DNA from: Bacteroidales bacterium
GTDB lineage: Bacteria > Bacteroidota > Bacteroidia > Bacteroidales > UBA932
Length of the DNA: 48,994 nucleotides
Assembly: GCA_020026275.1 (NCBI GenBank)
Contig: JAHHQQ010000017.1
Coordinates: 1-48,994 of the forward strand
Direction: 5' to 3'
Part shown: positions 18,177 to 27,619 of the stretch, piece after piece
Numbering within the stretch: the stretch's first letter is position 1
How the letters are laid out: the number at the start of each line of letters is the position of its first letter
Notes under the pieces: generated by a model
Databases searched by the model: none
What the model was told of the DNA's origin: nothing
Seen by the model: the letters and a program-made list of their open reading frames with translations, nothing else
Made by a program: the position numbers and the translations under genes

Positions 18177-18773
18177 ATGAAGAATTACGAATACATAATT
18201 GCGAGTCTGCCGGACATCACCAAGGACTGGAAATTTCCAGAAGGTTCTGATGAGACCCCCATCATCAGCTTCATCAAGGGAAACTGCTCTGAAAGTGACT
18301 TGAAACTGGTGGACACTCTTTTGGACAGCTTCAATGAAGATATGCTGAACGAGGAATTCTATCGCAAGGCCCTGGCCGTCAAGAACCCGTTTCTGAAGAA
18401 ATACTTCATCATGGACCTGAACATCAGGAACACCAAGGTGGAATTTTTGAACCGTGCCTTGGACAGACCTCTGGAGCAGGACATCTTCATGAAGACAGAA
18501 GGAGAATATGAGGATACAGAAAAGCTGCATGACATTTTCTCTGACAGTGACCTGCTTTCCCGCGAAAGGAGGATTGACGACTATATATGGGAAAAAATGG
18601 AAGAAATGACTGTCTTCGACTATTTTGACCTCTCCGTCATCCTCGCCTTCATCATCAAGCTGCACATCGTCACAAGATGGCTCAAGCTGGATGAAGGGAC
18701 AGGACGCCAGATGTTCAGAAAATTGGTCAATGAAGTGAGAGGAACCTTCCAGGGAGTTCCCCAGATCAACTGA
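18177..18773 (+). CDS. DUF2764 protein, ATPase subunit C equivalent
   Basis: 198 residues, DUF2764 family. Found between the E and A genes in V-ATPase operons of Bacteroidetes and chlamydiae, where no ordinary subunit C gene exists. Mostly helical, starting MKNYEYIIASLPDITKDW and ending with a tryptophan-containing VTRWLKLDEGTGRQMF helix. By position it probably does the job of subunit C, connecting the rotor and stator to the membrane; this is inference. Confidence 0.85.
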   Translation: MKNYEYIIASLPDITKDWKFPEGSDETPIISFIKGNCSESDLKLVDTLLDSFNEDMLNEEFYRKALAVKNPFLKKYFIMDLNIRNTKVEFLNRALDRPLEQDIFMKTEGEYEDTEKLHDIFSDSDLLSRERRIDDYIWEKMEEMTVFDYFDLSVILAFIIKLHIVTRWLKLDEGTGRQMFRKLVNEVRGTFQGVPQIN

Positions 18774-18817
18774 TCAGGTTCCGAAAAAAAATTGTTAGAA
18801 ATAAAAACAAATCGATA

Positions 18818-20581
18818 ATGGACAAGAATACAACAACGGGAACAGTGACCGGTATCGTTTCCAATCTGGTGACTGTACATACCGATGGTCCGGTGGCAGA
18901 AAACGAGCTCTGCTTCATCGAGATGAAAGACACCAAGCTGCTTGCTGAAGTCATCAAGGTGAAGGGAGATTTTGCTTCTGTACAGGTGTTCGAGAGCACA
19001 CGAGGGCTGAAGAACGGTGACAAGGTGGACTTCCAGGGCAAGATGCTCGAAGCCACTCTGGGACCAGGCCTGCTTTCAAGCGTTTATGATGGACTGCAGA
19101 ACGACCTCCGTTCCATGGAAGGCGTCTTCCTCAAAAGAGGAGAATACACCGATCCGCTGGATCACGAGAAACTTTGGGATTTTGAACCGATTGCAAAGCC
19201 CGGTGAGAAAGTCATTGCCGCTGACTGGCTTGGCGAAGTCAAAGAAGGTTGGCTGCCCCATAAAATTATGGTTCCTTTCTCTTTCAAGGGAGAATACACC
19301 ATCAAATCCATCGTGGATGCCGGCTCCTACAACATAGATCATCTCATTGCCGTACTGGTGGATGAGGAAGGAGAAGAGCATGAAGTAACCATGACCCAGA
19401 AATGGCCGGTGAAAGTGCCTGTCAAGGCCTACAAGGAAAAACCGAGACCCGACAAGATCATGGAAACAGGTGTCAGAGTGATAGACTCGTTCAACCCGAT
19501 TGCAGAAGGAGGCACCGGCTTCATTCCAGGTCCTTTCGGATGCGGAAAGACTGTCCTCCAGCACTCCATCGCCAAGCAAGGTGAAGCCGACGTCATCGTC
19601 ATGGCCGCCTGCGGTGAACGTGCCAACGAGGTAGTGGAAATCTTCACGGACTTCCCGGAACTGATCGACCCCCATACAGGCCGTCACCTGATGGAACGTA
19701 CCACCATCATCTGCAACACTTCCAACATGCCGGTAGCCGCCCGTGAGGCATCCGTCTACACGGCCATGACCATCTGCGAGTATTACCGTGCAATGGGCCT
19801 GAGATGTCTGCTGCTTGCCGACTCCACTTCCAGATGGGCACAGGCACTTCGTGAAATGAGCAACCGTATGGAAGAGCTGCCAGGCGCAGACGCCTTCCCT
19901 GTGGATTTGTCTGCCGTCATCTCCAGCTTCTACGCGAGAGCAGGCATGGTCATCCTCAACAACGGACAGAGAGGCGCCGTCACCTTCATCGGTACCGTCT
20001 CCCCTGCCGGCGGCAACTTGAAGGAACCAGTTACAGAATCTACCAAGAAAGCCGCAAGATGCTTCTACGCATTGGAGCAGAACCGTGCGGACCAGAAGAG
20101 GTATCCGGCTGTCAATCCGATTGACTCCTATTCCAAATATCTGGAATATCCGGAAATCAAGAAATTCCTGGACGAGAAAGTCGAGGAAGGCTGGGTAGAA
20201 AAGATCAATGAAGCCAAGAACCTGGTCAGAAAAGGTAGAGAAGCCTACGAGCAGATCAACATCCTCGGTGATGACGGCGTTCCGATGAGCTACCATGAGT
20301 CCTATTGGAAATCAGAGCTGATCGACTTCGTATTCCTCCAGCAGGATGGTTTTGACCCGATTGACAGCCTTTGCCCGATCGAAAGGCAGAAATACATGTT
20401 GGATCTGATTCTGGACATCTGCAACCATCCTTTCGAATTTGAAGACTACGAGAAATGTAGAGAATATTTCAAGAACATGATCAGTTTGCTCAAACAGATG
20501 AACTACTCAGAATTTGAAAGCGACCAGTTCAAGGAATTCCATGTACAACTCAATAAACTACTAGAAGAAAATGGCAAATAA
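18818..20581 (+). CDS. atpA: V/A-type ATPase catalytic subunit A
   Basis: 587 residues, full length. An N-terminal beta barrel (about 1-75), the non-homologous A-specific insert, and the nucleotide-binding domain with Walker A GPFGCGKT at 238-245 and the GER motif in AACGERANE shortly after. The C-terminal helical domain is complete. It hydrolyses or makes ATP in the hexameric head. The subunit B ATG lies 11 bases inside its 3' end, so translation is likely coupled. Confidence 0.98.
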   Translation: MDKNTTTGTVTGIVSNLVTVHTDGPVAENELCFIEMKDTKLLAEVIKVKGDFASVQVFESTRGLKNGDKVDFQGKMLEATLGPGLLSSVYDGLQNDLRSMEGVFLKRGEYTDPLDHEKLWDFEPIAKPGEKVIAADWLGEVKEGWLPHKIMVPFSFKGEYTIKSIVDAGSYNIDHLIAVLVDEEGEEHEVTMTQKWPVKVPVKAYKEKPRPDKIMETGVRVIDSFNPIAEGGTGFIPGPFGCGKTVLQHSIAKQGEADVIVMAACGERANEVVEIFTDFPELIDPHTGRHLMERTTIICNTSNMPVAAREASVYTAMTICEYYRAMGLRCLLLADSTSRWAQALREMSNRMEELPGADAFPVDLSAVISSFYARAGMVILNNGQRGAVTFIGTVSPAGGNLKEPVTESTKKAARCFYALEQNRADQKRYPAVNPIDSYSKYLEYPEIKKFLDEKVEEGWVEKINEAKNLVRKGREAYEQINILGDDGVPMSYHESYWKSELIDFVFLQQDGFDPIDSLCPIERQKYMLDLILDICNHPFEFEDYEKCREYFKNMISLLKQMNYSEFESDQFKEFHVQLNKLLEENGK

Positions 20582-21890
20582 GGCATATCAGAAAATATAT
20601 ACTCATTTGGATGCCATCACGAAAGCGACTGTATCGCTGAAAGCGAAAGGTGTTGCAAATGATGAATTGGCTGTAGTCGATGACAGGCTCGCACAAGTGG
20701 TGAGGACCAAGAACGACATGGTCACTCTGCAAGTCTTCGCCGGAACTGAAGGCATCCCTACCGATGCGGCTGTAACTTTCCTCGGCAATCCGCCTACCAT
20801 CAAAGTAAGCGACCAGCTTGCCGGACGATTCTTCGATGCCTACGGCCATGCCATTGACGGCGGTCCGGAAGTGGACGGTGAAGAGAGACAGATCGGCGGT
20901 CCATCTGTCAACCCATACAAAAGAAGAAAACCATCCGAGCTGATTCCAACCGGTATTGCAGGTATCGACCTCAACAATACCATCGTATCCGGCCAGAAGA
21001 TTCCGTTCTTCGCAGATCCGGACCAGCCATACAACCAGGTCATGGCAGATGTTGCCTTGAGGGCGGATGTAGACAAGATCATTCTGGGCGGTATGGGGCT
21101 TTCCAATGACGACTACCTCTTCTTCAAACATTCCTTTGAATCGGCAGGTGCCCTGGACAAGATCATCTGCTTCGTGAATACGACAGAAGAACCTCCTGTG
21201 GAGCGTCTGCTGATTCCGGACATGGCTTTGACCGCCGCAGAATATTTTGCAGTGGACAAGAACGAGAAAGTGCTGGTCCTCCTGACCGACATGACCCTCT
21301 ATGCGGATGCTTTGTCCATCGTCAGCAACCGTATGGACCAGATTCCTTCCAAGGACTCCATGCCAGGCTCTCTCTATTCCGACTTGGCAAAAATCTACGA
21401 GAAAGCAGTACAGCTGCCGACTGACGGATCCATCACCATCATCGCCGTCACCACCTTGAATGACGGAGACATCACGCATGCCATTCCTGACAATACCGGA
21501 TACATTACGGAAGGACAGTTGTTCCTGCGTTCCGATTCAGATTCCGGCAAAGTCATCATTGACCCGTTCCGTTCACTGTCCCGACTGAAACAACATGTAC
21601 AGGGAAAGAAGACCCGTGAGGACCACAGCCAGGTGATGAACGCCGGTGTACGTCTCTATGCGGATGCACAGAACGCCAAGACCAAATTGGAAAACGGTTT
21701 TGACTTAAGTGACTACGACCACCGCTGTCTTGAATATGCGAAAGAATATGCCACCAGACTCCTGTCCATCGATGTCAACATCAAGATTGATGAAATGCTC
21801 GATACAGCATGGGAACTCTTCGGAAAATATTTCAGCAAGGCAGAAACCGGTATAAAGCAACAACTTATCGACAAATACTGGAAAGCATAA
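20571..21890 (+). CDS. atpB: V/A-type ATPase subunit B
   Basis: 439 residues. Non-catalytic head subunit with the usual barrel, nucleotide-binding and helical domains; the P-loop is degenerate, as expected for B. LIPTGIAGIDLNNTIVSGQ marks the loop region. It overlaps atpA by 11 bases, and its TAA stop shares a base with the atpD ATG (TAATG). Confidence 0.97.
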   Translation: MANKAYQKIYTHLDAITKATVSLKAKGVANDELAVVDDRLAQVVRTKNDMVTLQVFAGTEGIPTDAAVTFLGNPPTIKVSDQLAGRFFDAYGHAIDGGPEVDGEERQIGGPSVNPYKRRKPSELIPTGIAGIDLNNTIVSGQKIPFFADPDQPYNQVMADVALRADVDKIILGGMGLSNDDYLFFKHSFESAGALDKIICFVNTTEEPPVERLLIPDMALTAAEYFAVDKNEKVLVLLTDMTLYADALSIVSNRMDQIPSKDSMPGSLYSDLAKIYEKAVQLPTDGSITIIAVTTLNDGDITHAIPDNTGYITEGQLFLRSDSDSGKVIIDPFRSLSRLKQHVQGKKTREDHSQVMNAGVRLYADAQNAKTKLENGFDLSDYDHRCLEYAKEYATRLLSIDVNIKIDEMLDTAWELFGKYFSKAETGIKQQLIDKYWKA

Positions 21891-22498
21891 TGGCAATCAA
21901 ATTCCAATACAACAAAACCTCTCTGAACAACTTGGGCAAGCAGCTTAAGATGCGACAGAAGGCACTCCCTACTCTTCAGAACAAGGAGTCTGCCCTCCGG
22001 CTCGAAGTGCGCAAGGCCAAGGCAGAATCAGATAGGATCGAAGAGGCACTGGAAGCTTCTTTGACGAGATATGACTATCTCGCGGCATTGTGGAATGAAT
22101 TTGAACCGGGTCTTATCAGCATTACGGATGTAGAATTGGATATTGTCAAGATTGCCGGTGTCAAGACACCAGTGCTCAAGGACATCAACTACGAGATCAA
22201 GCCTTTCAACGCCTTCACCAAACCGGCCTGGTTTGCTGACGGTGTCGCTATCCTCAAGGAACTGTCCCGTCTTGGCATTGAGTCCGAAGTCTACAAGGAG
22301 AAAAGCAGAATTCTGGACTGGCAGAGGAAGAAGACGACTCAGAAGGTGAACCTTTATGAGAAAGTCCAGATTCCAGGATATCAGGAAGCCATCCGCAAAA
22401 TCAAGCGCTATATGGAAGATGAAGAGAACCTGAGCAAGGCTTCATCTAAAATCGTAAAGAGCAGACATGCTGCTGAAGAAGAGGAGGAAGCACTATGA
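21890..22498 (+). CDS. atpD: V/A-type ATPase subunit D
   Basis: 202 residues. Central rotor stalk, two long antiparallel helices at the N and C termini with a short middle domain. The start is ATG 21890 (MAIKFQYNKTSL), within the stop codon of atpB; the open frame extends 27 codons upstream inside atpB, but those residues belong to the overlap. It ends in ATGA with the subunit I gene. Confidence 0.95.
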   Translation: MAIKFQYNKTSLNNLGKQLKMRQKALPTLQNKESALRLEVRKAKAESDRIEEALEASLTRYDYLAALWNEFEPGLISITDVELDIVKIAGVKTPVLKDINYEIKPFNAFTKPAWFADGVAILKELSRLGIESEVYKEKSRILDWQRKKTTQKVNLYEKVQIPGYQEAIRKIKRYMEDEENLSKASSKIVKSRHAAEEEEEAL

Positions 22499-24318
22499 TT
22501 GAACAAATGACAAAATACTCCTTCATCCTGCTGAGTGGAGATCAGGCCTCCTTCCTGGACCAGCTTCAGGAACTGGGCATGGTGGACATTACCCGTTCCG
22601 CCCAACCGATTGATGAAGATTCTGCAGCCATCCTTACCAGAACGGAAGAAATTGCCCAGGCCATCAGCAAACTGAACAATTTCGATCTGAGCAAGGATCC
22701 GGACAAAGACAAGATCAGTGGGGTCTGCAACCTTTCTACAAAAGACCCTGTCAAGGAGACCTTCACGGCGCTGAACCGTCTCGCAGAACTCAAGACGGCC
22801 CTGGCTGCTGCCCAGAATGAGCTGGAAGCCCGGAAAGTCTGGGGCGAATACGACCCTCAGGCGCTCAAAGGTCTGATAGAACTTGGTTATCATGTCAGAT
22901 TCTATTCTACTGGAAAAAAACATTTCGACCCAGCCTGGGGAGAAATGACTGCACTTCAGGTCATCAGCGAAGACAGTGACAAAGTTTGGTTTGTCACCAT
23001 CTCCAACGATCATGAATACAACTTCCCTATTTCAGACATGGCCTTCCCTTCGGGGACTGTCCAAGATTCTGAAAAGGAAATCAAGACAATAACAGACAAG
23101 ATCATTTCCTGCAAGGGAGAACTTCAGGCGCTCAAAGGTTGTGTCGAGGACATGGCCAGAGAGAAGGAAGAGAAGCTTCATGAACTGGACATGTATCTGG
23201 CCAACGCGTCTTGCGAGACTGCGAGCGAGAACTACATTTCCATTTTTGAAGGTTTCGCTCCGACCAGCGAGGATGCCCGGCTTTGCGCCACATTCGACAA
23301 GATGGATCTCTACTATCTCAAGGATGCCGCCAAAGTGGAAGACGACCCTCCTATTGAGTTGAAGGGCAACTGGTTCACCAGAGCCTTCCATTCCCTGACC
23401 GATATGTACGGCCGTCCGGTCTACAATGAATTTGACCCGACTCCGTTCATGTCCATCTTCTTCCTGCTGTTCTTTGCAATGTGTATGGGAGATGCCGGCT
23501 ACGGTATCGTGCTCATCTTCATCGGCCTGGCGCTCAAGGGCGTGAAGAGCATGGCTTCCATGGCTCCGCTCGTCACCATCTTGGGTGTGGGAACCACTCT
23601 GGTGGGTATTGTCATGCATACTTTCTTCGGTGTGGACCTTGCCCAGCTGGCTTGGATTCCGGACTGGCTGAAAGCGGTCATGATTACCGAACCGATTGCC
23701 GGGTTTGATGCCCAGATGGTCATCGCCTTGATTGTCGGTATCATCCACCTCTGTCTGGCTATGATCGTGAAGACCGTCTATGCGACCAAGAATCAGGGTT
23801 TCCTGAATTCTCTGGGCACATGGGGCTGGACCACCTTGATTGTGGGTGGTGTTGTCCTGGCAGGTCTCGCCATCTTCCAGCTGGTTCCGATGGAAATCCT
23901 CAAATGGATCATCATTGGTCTGGGTGCCGTTTCTGCGATTGGAATCTTCCTCCTGAACGATATCCACCGCAATCCGCTCATCAACATCGGTTCCGGTCTT
24001 TGGGATACCTACAACACTGCTACCGGACTGCTCGGTGACGTATTGAGCTACTTGCGTCTCTACGCTCTCGGTCTTGCCGGCGGTATGTTGGGACAGGCTT
24101 TCAACCAGATTGCCATCATGACATTGGGAGATGCAGGCTTCTCATGGGGATTCCAGCTCATTCCATTTGTCCTTATCTGTCTCGTGGGCCACACTTTGAA
24201 CCTGGCCATGTGCTGCCTGGGTGCATTCGTCCATCCGTTGAGACTTAACTTCCTCGAATTCTTCAAGAACAGTGGTTACGAAGGAAAAGGAAGAAAATAT
24301 AAACCTATCAGCAAATAA
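22495..24318 (+). CDS. atpI: V/A-type ATPase subunit I (membrane a-subunit)
   Basis: 607 residues: a cytosolic N-terminal half (about 1-310) and a C-terminal membrane half with seven or eight helices. The conserved SYLRLYALGLAGG helix carries the arginine that works against the proteolipid carboxylate during ion transfer. It overlaps atpD by four bases and is followed after 25 bases by atpK. Confidence 0.96.
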   Translation: MIEQMTKYSFILLSGDQASFLDQLQELGMVDITRSAQPIDEDSAAILTRTEEIAQAISKLNNFDLSKDPDKDKISGVCNLSTKDPVKETFTALNRLAELKTALAAAQNELEARKVWGEYDPQALKGLIELGYHVRFYSTGKKHFDPAWGEMTALQVISEDSDKVWFVTISNDHEYNFPISDMAFPSGTVQDSEKEIKTITDKIISCKGELQALKGCVEDMAREKEEKLHELDMYLANASCETASENYISIFEGFAPTSEDARLCATFDKMDLYYLKDAAKVEDDPPIELKGNWFTRAFHSLTDMYGRPVYNEFDPTPFMSIFFLLFFAMCMGDAGYGIVLIFIGLALKGVKSMASMAPLVTILGVGTTLVGIVMHTFFGVDLAQLAWIPDWLKAVMITEPIAGFDAQMVIALIVGIIHLCLAMIVKTVYATKNQGFLNSLGTWGWTTLIVGGVVLAGLAIFQLVPMEILKWIIIGLGAVSAIGIFLLNDIHRNPLINIGSGLWDTYNTATGLLGDVLSYLRLYALGLAGGMLGQAFNQIAIMTLGDAGFSWGFQLIPFVLICLVGHTLNLAMCCLGAFVHPLRLNFLEFFKNSGYEGKGRKYKPISK

Positions 24319-24343
24319 ACAAAATTTTAAAATTCAAATAATT

Positions 24344-24763
24344 ATGAACGAAATTCTTGGATATCTCGGACTGGGCCTCATGCTAGGTCTTGCCGGAATC
24401 GGAAGTAGTATTGGTACAACCATCGCAGGTAACGCCGCTGAAGGTGCTCTCAAGAAAGCTCCTCAGAAATCATCCAACTATATGATTCTTTCAGCTCTTC
24501 CTGCAACTCAGGGTATTTACGGCTTCGTCGGCTTCTTCATGTGGCTGGGCAAAGACTTCGCTACCATGGGTCCAACTCTCTTCGGTGTAGGTCTTGCAGT
24601 GGGTCTCGTATGTATGGTTTCCGCTATCCGTCAGGGCCAGGTTTGCGCTAACGGTATCGTGGGTGTTTCTCAGGGTCATGATGTTCTGACCAATACCCTT
24701 ATCTATGCCGCTCTTCCTGAGTTCTATGCAATTCTTGGTCTGGTTGGTGCATTGATGATCTGA
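24344..24763 (+). CDS. atpK: V/A-type ATPase proteolipid subunit K, Na+-type residues
   Basis: 139 residues, four helices (a duplicated hairpin). The ion carboxylate is Glu126 in ALPEFYAILG. Leu52, Thr55 and Gln56 in ALPATQGIYG match Leu61, Thr64 and Gln65 of Enterococcus hirae NtpK. Gln97 and Glu126 match Gln110 and Glu139 at one constant offset, implying a four-residue deletion after the second helix. That full ligand set suggests Na+ rather than H+ transport, an inference from residues only. The start is ATG 24344 (MNEILGYLG); 24 upstream in-frame codons read atpI sequence. A terminator follows. Confidence 0.94.
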   Translation: MNEILGYLGLGLMLGLAGIGSSIGTTIAGNAAEGALKKAPQKSSNYMILSALPATQGIYGFVGFFMWLGKDFATMGPTLFGVGLAVGLVCMVSAIRQGQVCANGIVGVSQGHDVLTNTLIYAALPEFYAILGLVGALMI

Positions 24764-24787
24764 TCGGAAAAGACAACAAGACAAAAT

Positions 24788-24819
24788 AAAGGTGGTTCCT
24801 TCGGGGGCCGCCTTTTTTT
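24788..24819 (+). terminator. Terminator of the V-ATPase operon
   Basis: A 12-bp stem with G-U pairs (AAAGGTGGTTCC against GGGGCCGCCTTT) closed by a TTCG tetraloop, with a seven-base T run (24813-24819) that starts in the last three stem bases, 24 bases after the atpK stop. Confidence 0.92.
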
Positions 24820-24836
24820 GTTTCTGCTGCGATGTG

Positions 24837-24929
24837 GAATTTTCCGAAAGGGGGAAAAACGTGACATGAACATTTCACGGATGTGGGCAAACGGGCAGGA
24901 ACATTTCACGGATGTGGGGAAGATTTTAG
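24837..24929 (+). repeat. Tandem 31-base repeat array, dispersed motif copy 2
   Basis: Two near-identical units start at 24868 and 24899 and share GAACATTTCACGGATGTGGG, exactly 31 bases apart. A diverged unit starts at 24837 (GAATTTTCCGAAAGGGGG), again 31 bases earlier. The array sits in the 288-base gap between the V-ATPase terminator and the TonB receptor. The core ACATTTCnCG recurs at four other intergenic sites. It is too short and irregular for CRISPR. Confidence 0.7.
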
Positions 24930-25051
24930 AGATAGGCGAATTTTTTTACCGGAAAGATGGTACTTTTTCCTATATTATCGTCTTATTATGCAGAAGCACC
25001 TGGACAGGAGGGATTCCTCGCAGCCAGCTGCAGTAACAGCATTAAGAAAAG

Positions 25052-27604
25052 ATGAGAAATAGAACATCAGTGTGGACGGTCGTCCTTGCTCTTCTGCTTT
25101 GCAGCAGTCCGGCAGGCGCCTCCTTCTTCCCGGCGGCCGAGTACCGCCTCTCCCCTCGCCCGGTCCTTCTGCGGCAGGTGTCCACTTTGGCTGAAGTGGT
25201 CGTCCTTCTACAGCGAGAACTGGGTCTTCATTTCGTATACGATTCCCAGCTGGATCTGGGGGTTCCTTTTACGGGGACGCTGCCGGATCTGAAGAAATTG
25301 AAAAATAAGAAACAGGCGGAATTGGAAAAGATCGTTTCGGGGATTTTCGCGCCTGCGGACATCCGTTGCCAGTTCCAAGGCAAATATGTCGTACTCAAGA
25401 AGAGGACGGCCGAAGAAAAGGCGATTGATGCGTTTCTGGATACCGTTTCGGTGCATCTGCTGGAAGAATCCCATATTACGGATTGGAAAAATCGAAAAAT
25501 ACCTTCTACCCAGACGGGGTTCAAGCAAATCAGCGGCACGCAGCTCCGGAACAGTTTTGCAGTGCTGAGCCAGCCAGATGTCATCAAGAATATCCAGTTG
25601 CTTCCGGGAATCTCTTCGGGAACCGAACTGCTTTCCGGTCTGTATGTCCATGGTGGGGACGGTCGGGACAATCTGTTTCTGATGGACGGGGTCGAGATTT
25701 ATTCCGTTTCGCACCTGGCCGGTCTGTTCTCGTCGTTCAATGTGGATGCAATCGACCATCTCGATTTCTACAAAAGTGGTTTTCCGGCACAATATGGCGG
25801 CAAATTGTCCTCCGTCATTGACGTGACTACCAAGGAGGGCAATCTTTATGAGCACCACGGGGTCTTTTCCATCGGTCTGCTCAACGGCAGCATTCAAGTG
25901 GACGGTCCGATCGTGAAGGGCAGGACCACTTACAATTTCAGTCTCCGCAGAAGCTGGCTCGAGCCTTTCGTCGAACCGATACTGGCCATCAGGAATCACC
26001 GGGATGTGGCACATAAGAAAAATTTCCATTATGCCCTGTCCGACATCAATATGTCCGTCACCCATCGGTTCAATGACCACAACAAGCTGTCCTTCAACTT
26101 CTACGCAGGACAGGATTTCGGAAAATACTCTCTCACTGACAAGACCGTGGAATATTGGAACGGCAAGCAGATTCTAGGTGAGAACAAAGACAATTTCGGA
26201 TTGAAGTGGGGCAATCTTCTGGCTTCGCTCAACTGGAAATACATCTTCAATGACGATCTTGGCATGAATGCCATCGCCTACTACACCCAGAGTTCGACGC
26301 AGGTGACGCTGGACAAGGGAACCTGGAGTTTCGACAAGAAAAAGGCGGATCCAAAGGTCATTGAATATTTCCAGAACGAGAAGAACAAAAGCAAAATTCA
26401 GGATACTGGGTTCAAGTCCGATTTTCTCTGGGAACCGGACCGTGGCAATCGTCTCCGTTTCGGAACAGACCTGAAAATGCATTTCTATCATGCCTCCCAA
26501 GACCTTCTCTACCGTCAGGAGCAATCGAATATATTGGAAGAGAAGCCCTTCAGGAAGGACACCTTCTATCAAGATCAGTCACAATCGCATTACACCGGCA
26601 GTGAGCTCAATTTCTATGCAGAAGACGAAATCAGCTATCTAGATTGGCTGAAGACCAATATTGGCGCCAGATATATCGTTTTCCTAGTACCTGGCAAAAC
26701 ATATCAGCGAGTGGAGCCGAGGGCGGCTGTCGAGCTGAATTTCAGCCCGTCCGTTTCTTTCAAGTCCTCCTACACGGAAATGAGCCAGTTCACCCACAAG
26801 ATGTCCACGCACACCATCGAGCTGCCGACCTTCAGTTTCCTTCCGTCCAATGAAAAGATCAGTCCGATGCATTCCAGGCAGATTGCAGGTGGTGTCTATA
26901 CGAAACTCCCCTGTCATTTCACCTTCAATGTGGAGGGATTCTACAAGACCATGGATCATCTGATGGAATACAAAGGCAACCGTGCCTATTCGCCCACCGT
27001 CACCGACTGGCAGTTTGATTTCAGCGAAGGGAAAGGCAGGGCCTACGGAATGGAGGCAGAACTTTCATGGAAAGGCCCGAAGACGGATGCCTCCGTCTAT
27101 TACACTCTCTCCTGGAACGAACGCTTTTTTGAAGAACTCTATCACAGCTGGTTCCCGGACAGCCACGACAACCGCCACAAGTTGACCTTGCTGTTCTCCC
27201 ACCGATTCAGCGAGCACTTTGACATGAATGTCAGCTGGCACTACCATACTGGTGACCGGATTACCAAAAGCGACCAGTTCACTCTGGAGAAGAATCCGGG
27301 CGTCTCCTCGGACTACTCCGTGGTCGTAGGTTCCCTGCCTCCGACCATAGTCCACGGGCTCTACAACACCACCCCCAACAATTTCCAACTGCCTGACTAC
27401 CACCGGATGGATATCGGATTCAATTGGAGGAAAATGACCGAGAAAGGCAAAGAAAGTATCTGGAATGTCAGTATCTACAATGCCTATTGCCATGTCAACG
27501 CCATTTATGCAGACGTAGAATGGAACAACGATTCTGAGATAAAAGCCTATCGGCATGGACTCATCCCGATTATCCCGATGTTCAGCTGGACGTTGAAATT
27601 TTAG
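25052..27604 (+). CDS. TonB-dependent receptor with N-terminal STN domain
   Basis: 850 residues. Signal peptide (about 1-24), an STN signalling domain (about 40-112) as found in transducers that talk to FecR-type anti-sigma factors, then a plug (about 150-260, GLYVHGGDGRDNLFLMDGVEIY and YGGKLSSVIDV) and a beta barrel ending in an aromatic FSWTLKF strand. The carboxypeptidase-like domain usual between STN and plug in Bacteroidetes receptors is not seen; only a short linker is present. The ligand is unknown. It heads a three-gene unit with a DUF4249 lipoprotein. No anti-sigma or sigma gene is adjacent, which is odd for an STN receptor. Confidence 0.93.
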   Translation: MRNRTSVWTVVLALLLCSSPAGASFFPAAEYRLSPRPVLLRQVSTLAEVVVLLQRELGLHFVYDSQLDLGVPFTGTLPDLKKLKNKKQAELEKIVSGIFAPADIRCQFQGKYVVLKKRTAEEKAIDAFLDTVSVHLLEESHITDWKNRKIPSTQTGFKQISGTQLRNSFAVLSQPDVIKNIQLLPGISSGTELLSGLYVHGGDGRDNLFLMDGVEIYSVSHLAGLFSSFNVDAIDHLDFYKSGFPAQYGGKLSSVIDVTTKEGNLYEHHGVFSIGLLNGSIQVDGPIVKGRTTYNFSLRRSWLEPFVEPILAIRNHRDVAHKKNFHYALSDINMSVTHRFNDHNKLSFNFYAGQDFGKYSLTDKTVEYWNGKQILGENKDNFGLKWGNLLASLNWKYIFNDDLGMNAIAYYTQSSTQVTLDKGTWSFDKKKADPKVIEYFQNEKNKSKIQDTGFKSDFLWEPDRGNRLRFGTDLKMHFYHASQDLLYRQEQSNILEEKPFRKDTFYQDQSQSHYTGSELNFYAEDEISYLDWLKTNIGARYIVFLVPGKTYQRVEPRAAVELNFSPSVSFKSSYTEMSQFTHKMSTHTIELPTFSFLPSNEKISPMHSRQIAGGVYTKLPCHFTFNVEGFYKTMDHLMEYKGNRAYSPTVTDWQFDFSEGKGRAYGMEAELSWKGPKTDASVYYTLSWNERFFEELYHSWFPDSHDNRHKLTLLFSHRFSEHFDMNVSWHYHTGDRITKSDQFTLEKNPGVSSDYSVVVGSLPPTIVHGLYNTTPNNFQLPDYHRMDIGFNWRKMTEKGKESIWNVSIYNAYCHVNAIYADVEWNNDSEIKAYRHGLIPIIPMFSWTLKF

Positions 27605-27619
27605 AAAACTGATTGAAAC

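Noticed and set aside
19076..20296. 406-codon minus-strand open frame opposite atpA
   Set aside because: It is the shadow of a conserved, GC-rich coding frame; its residues (His/Gly/Val-rich) show no domain.
24837..24929. Possible CRISPR array
   Set aside because: Only two or three units, with no unique spacers of constant length and no cas genes nearby.
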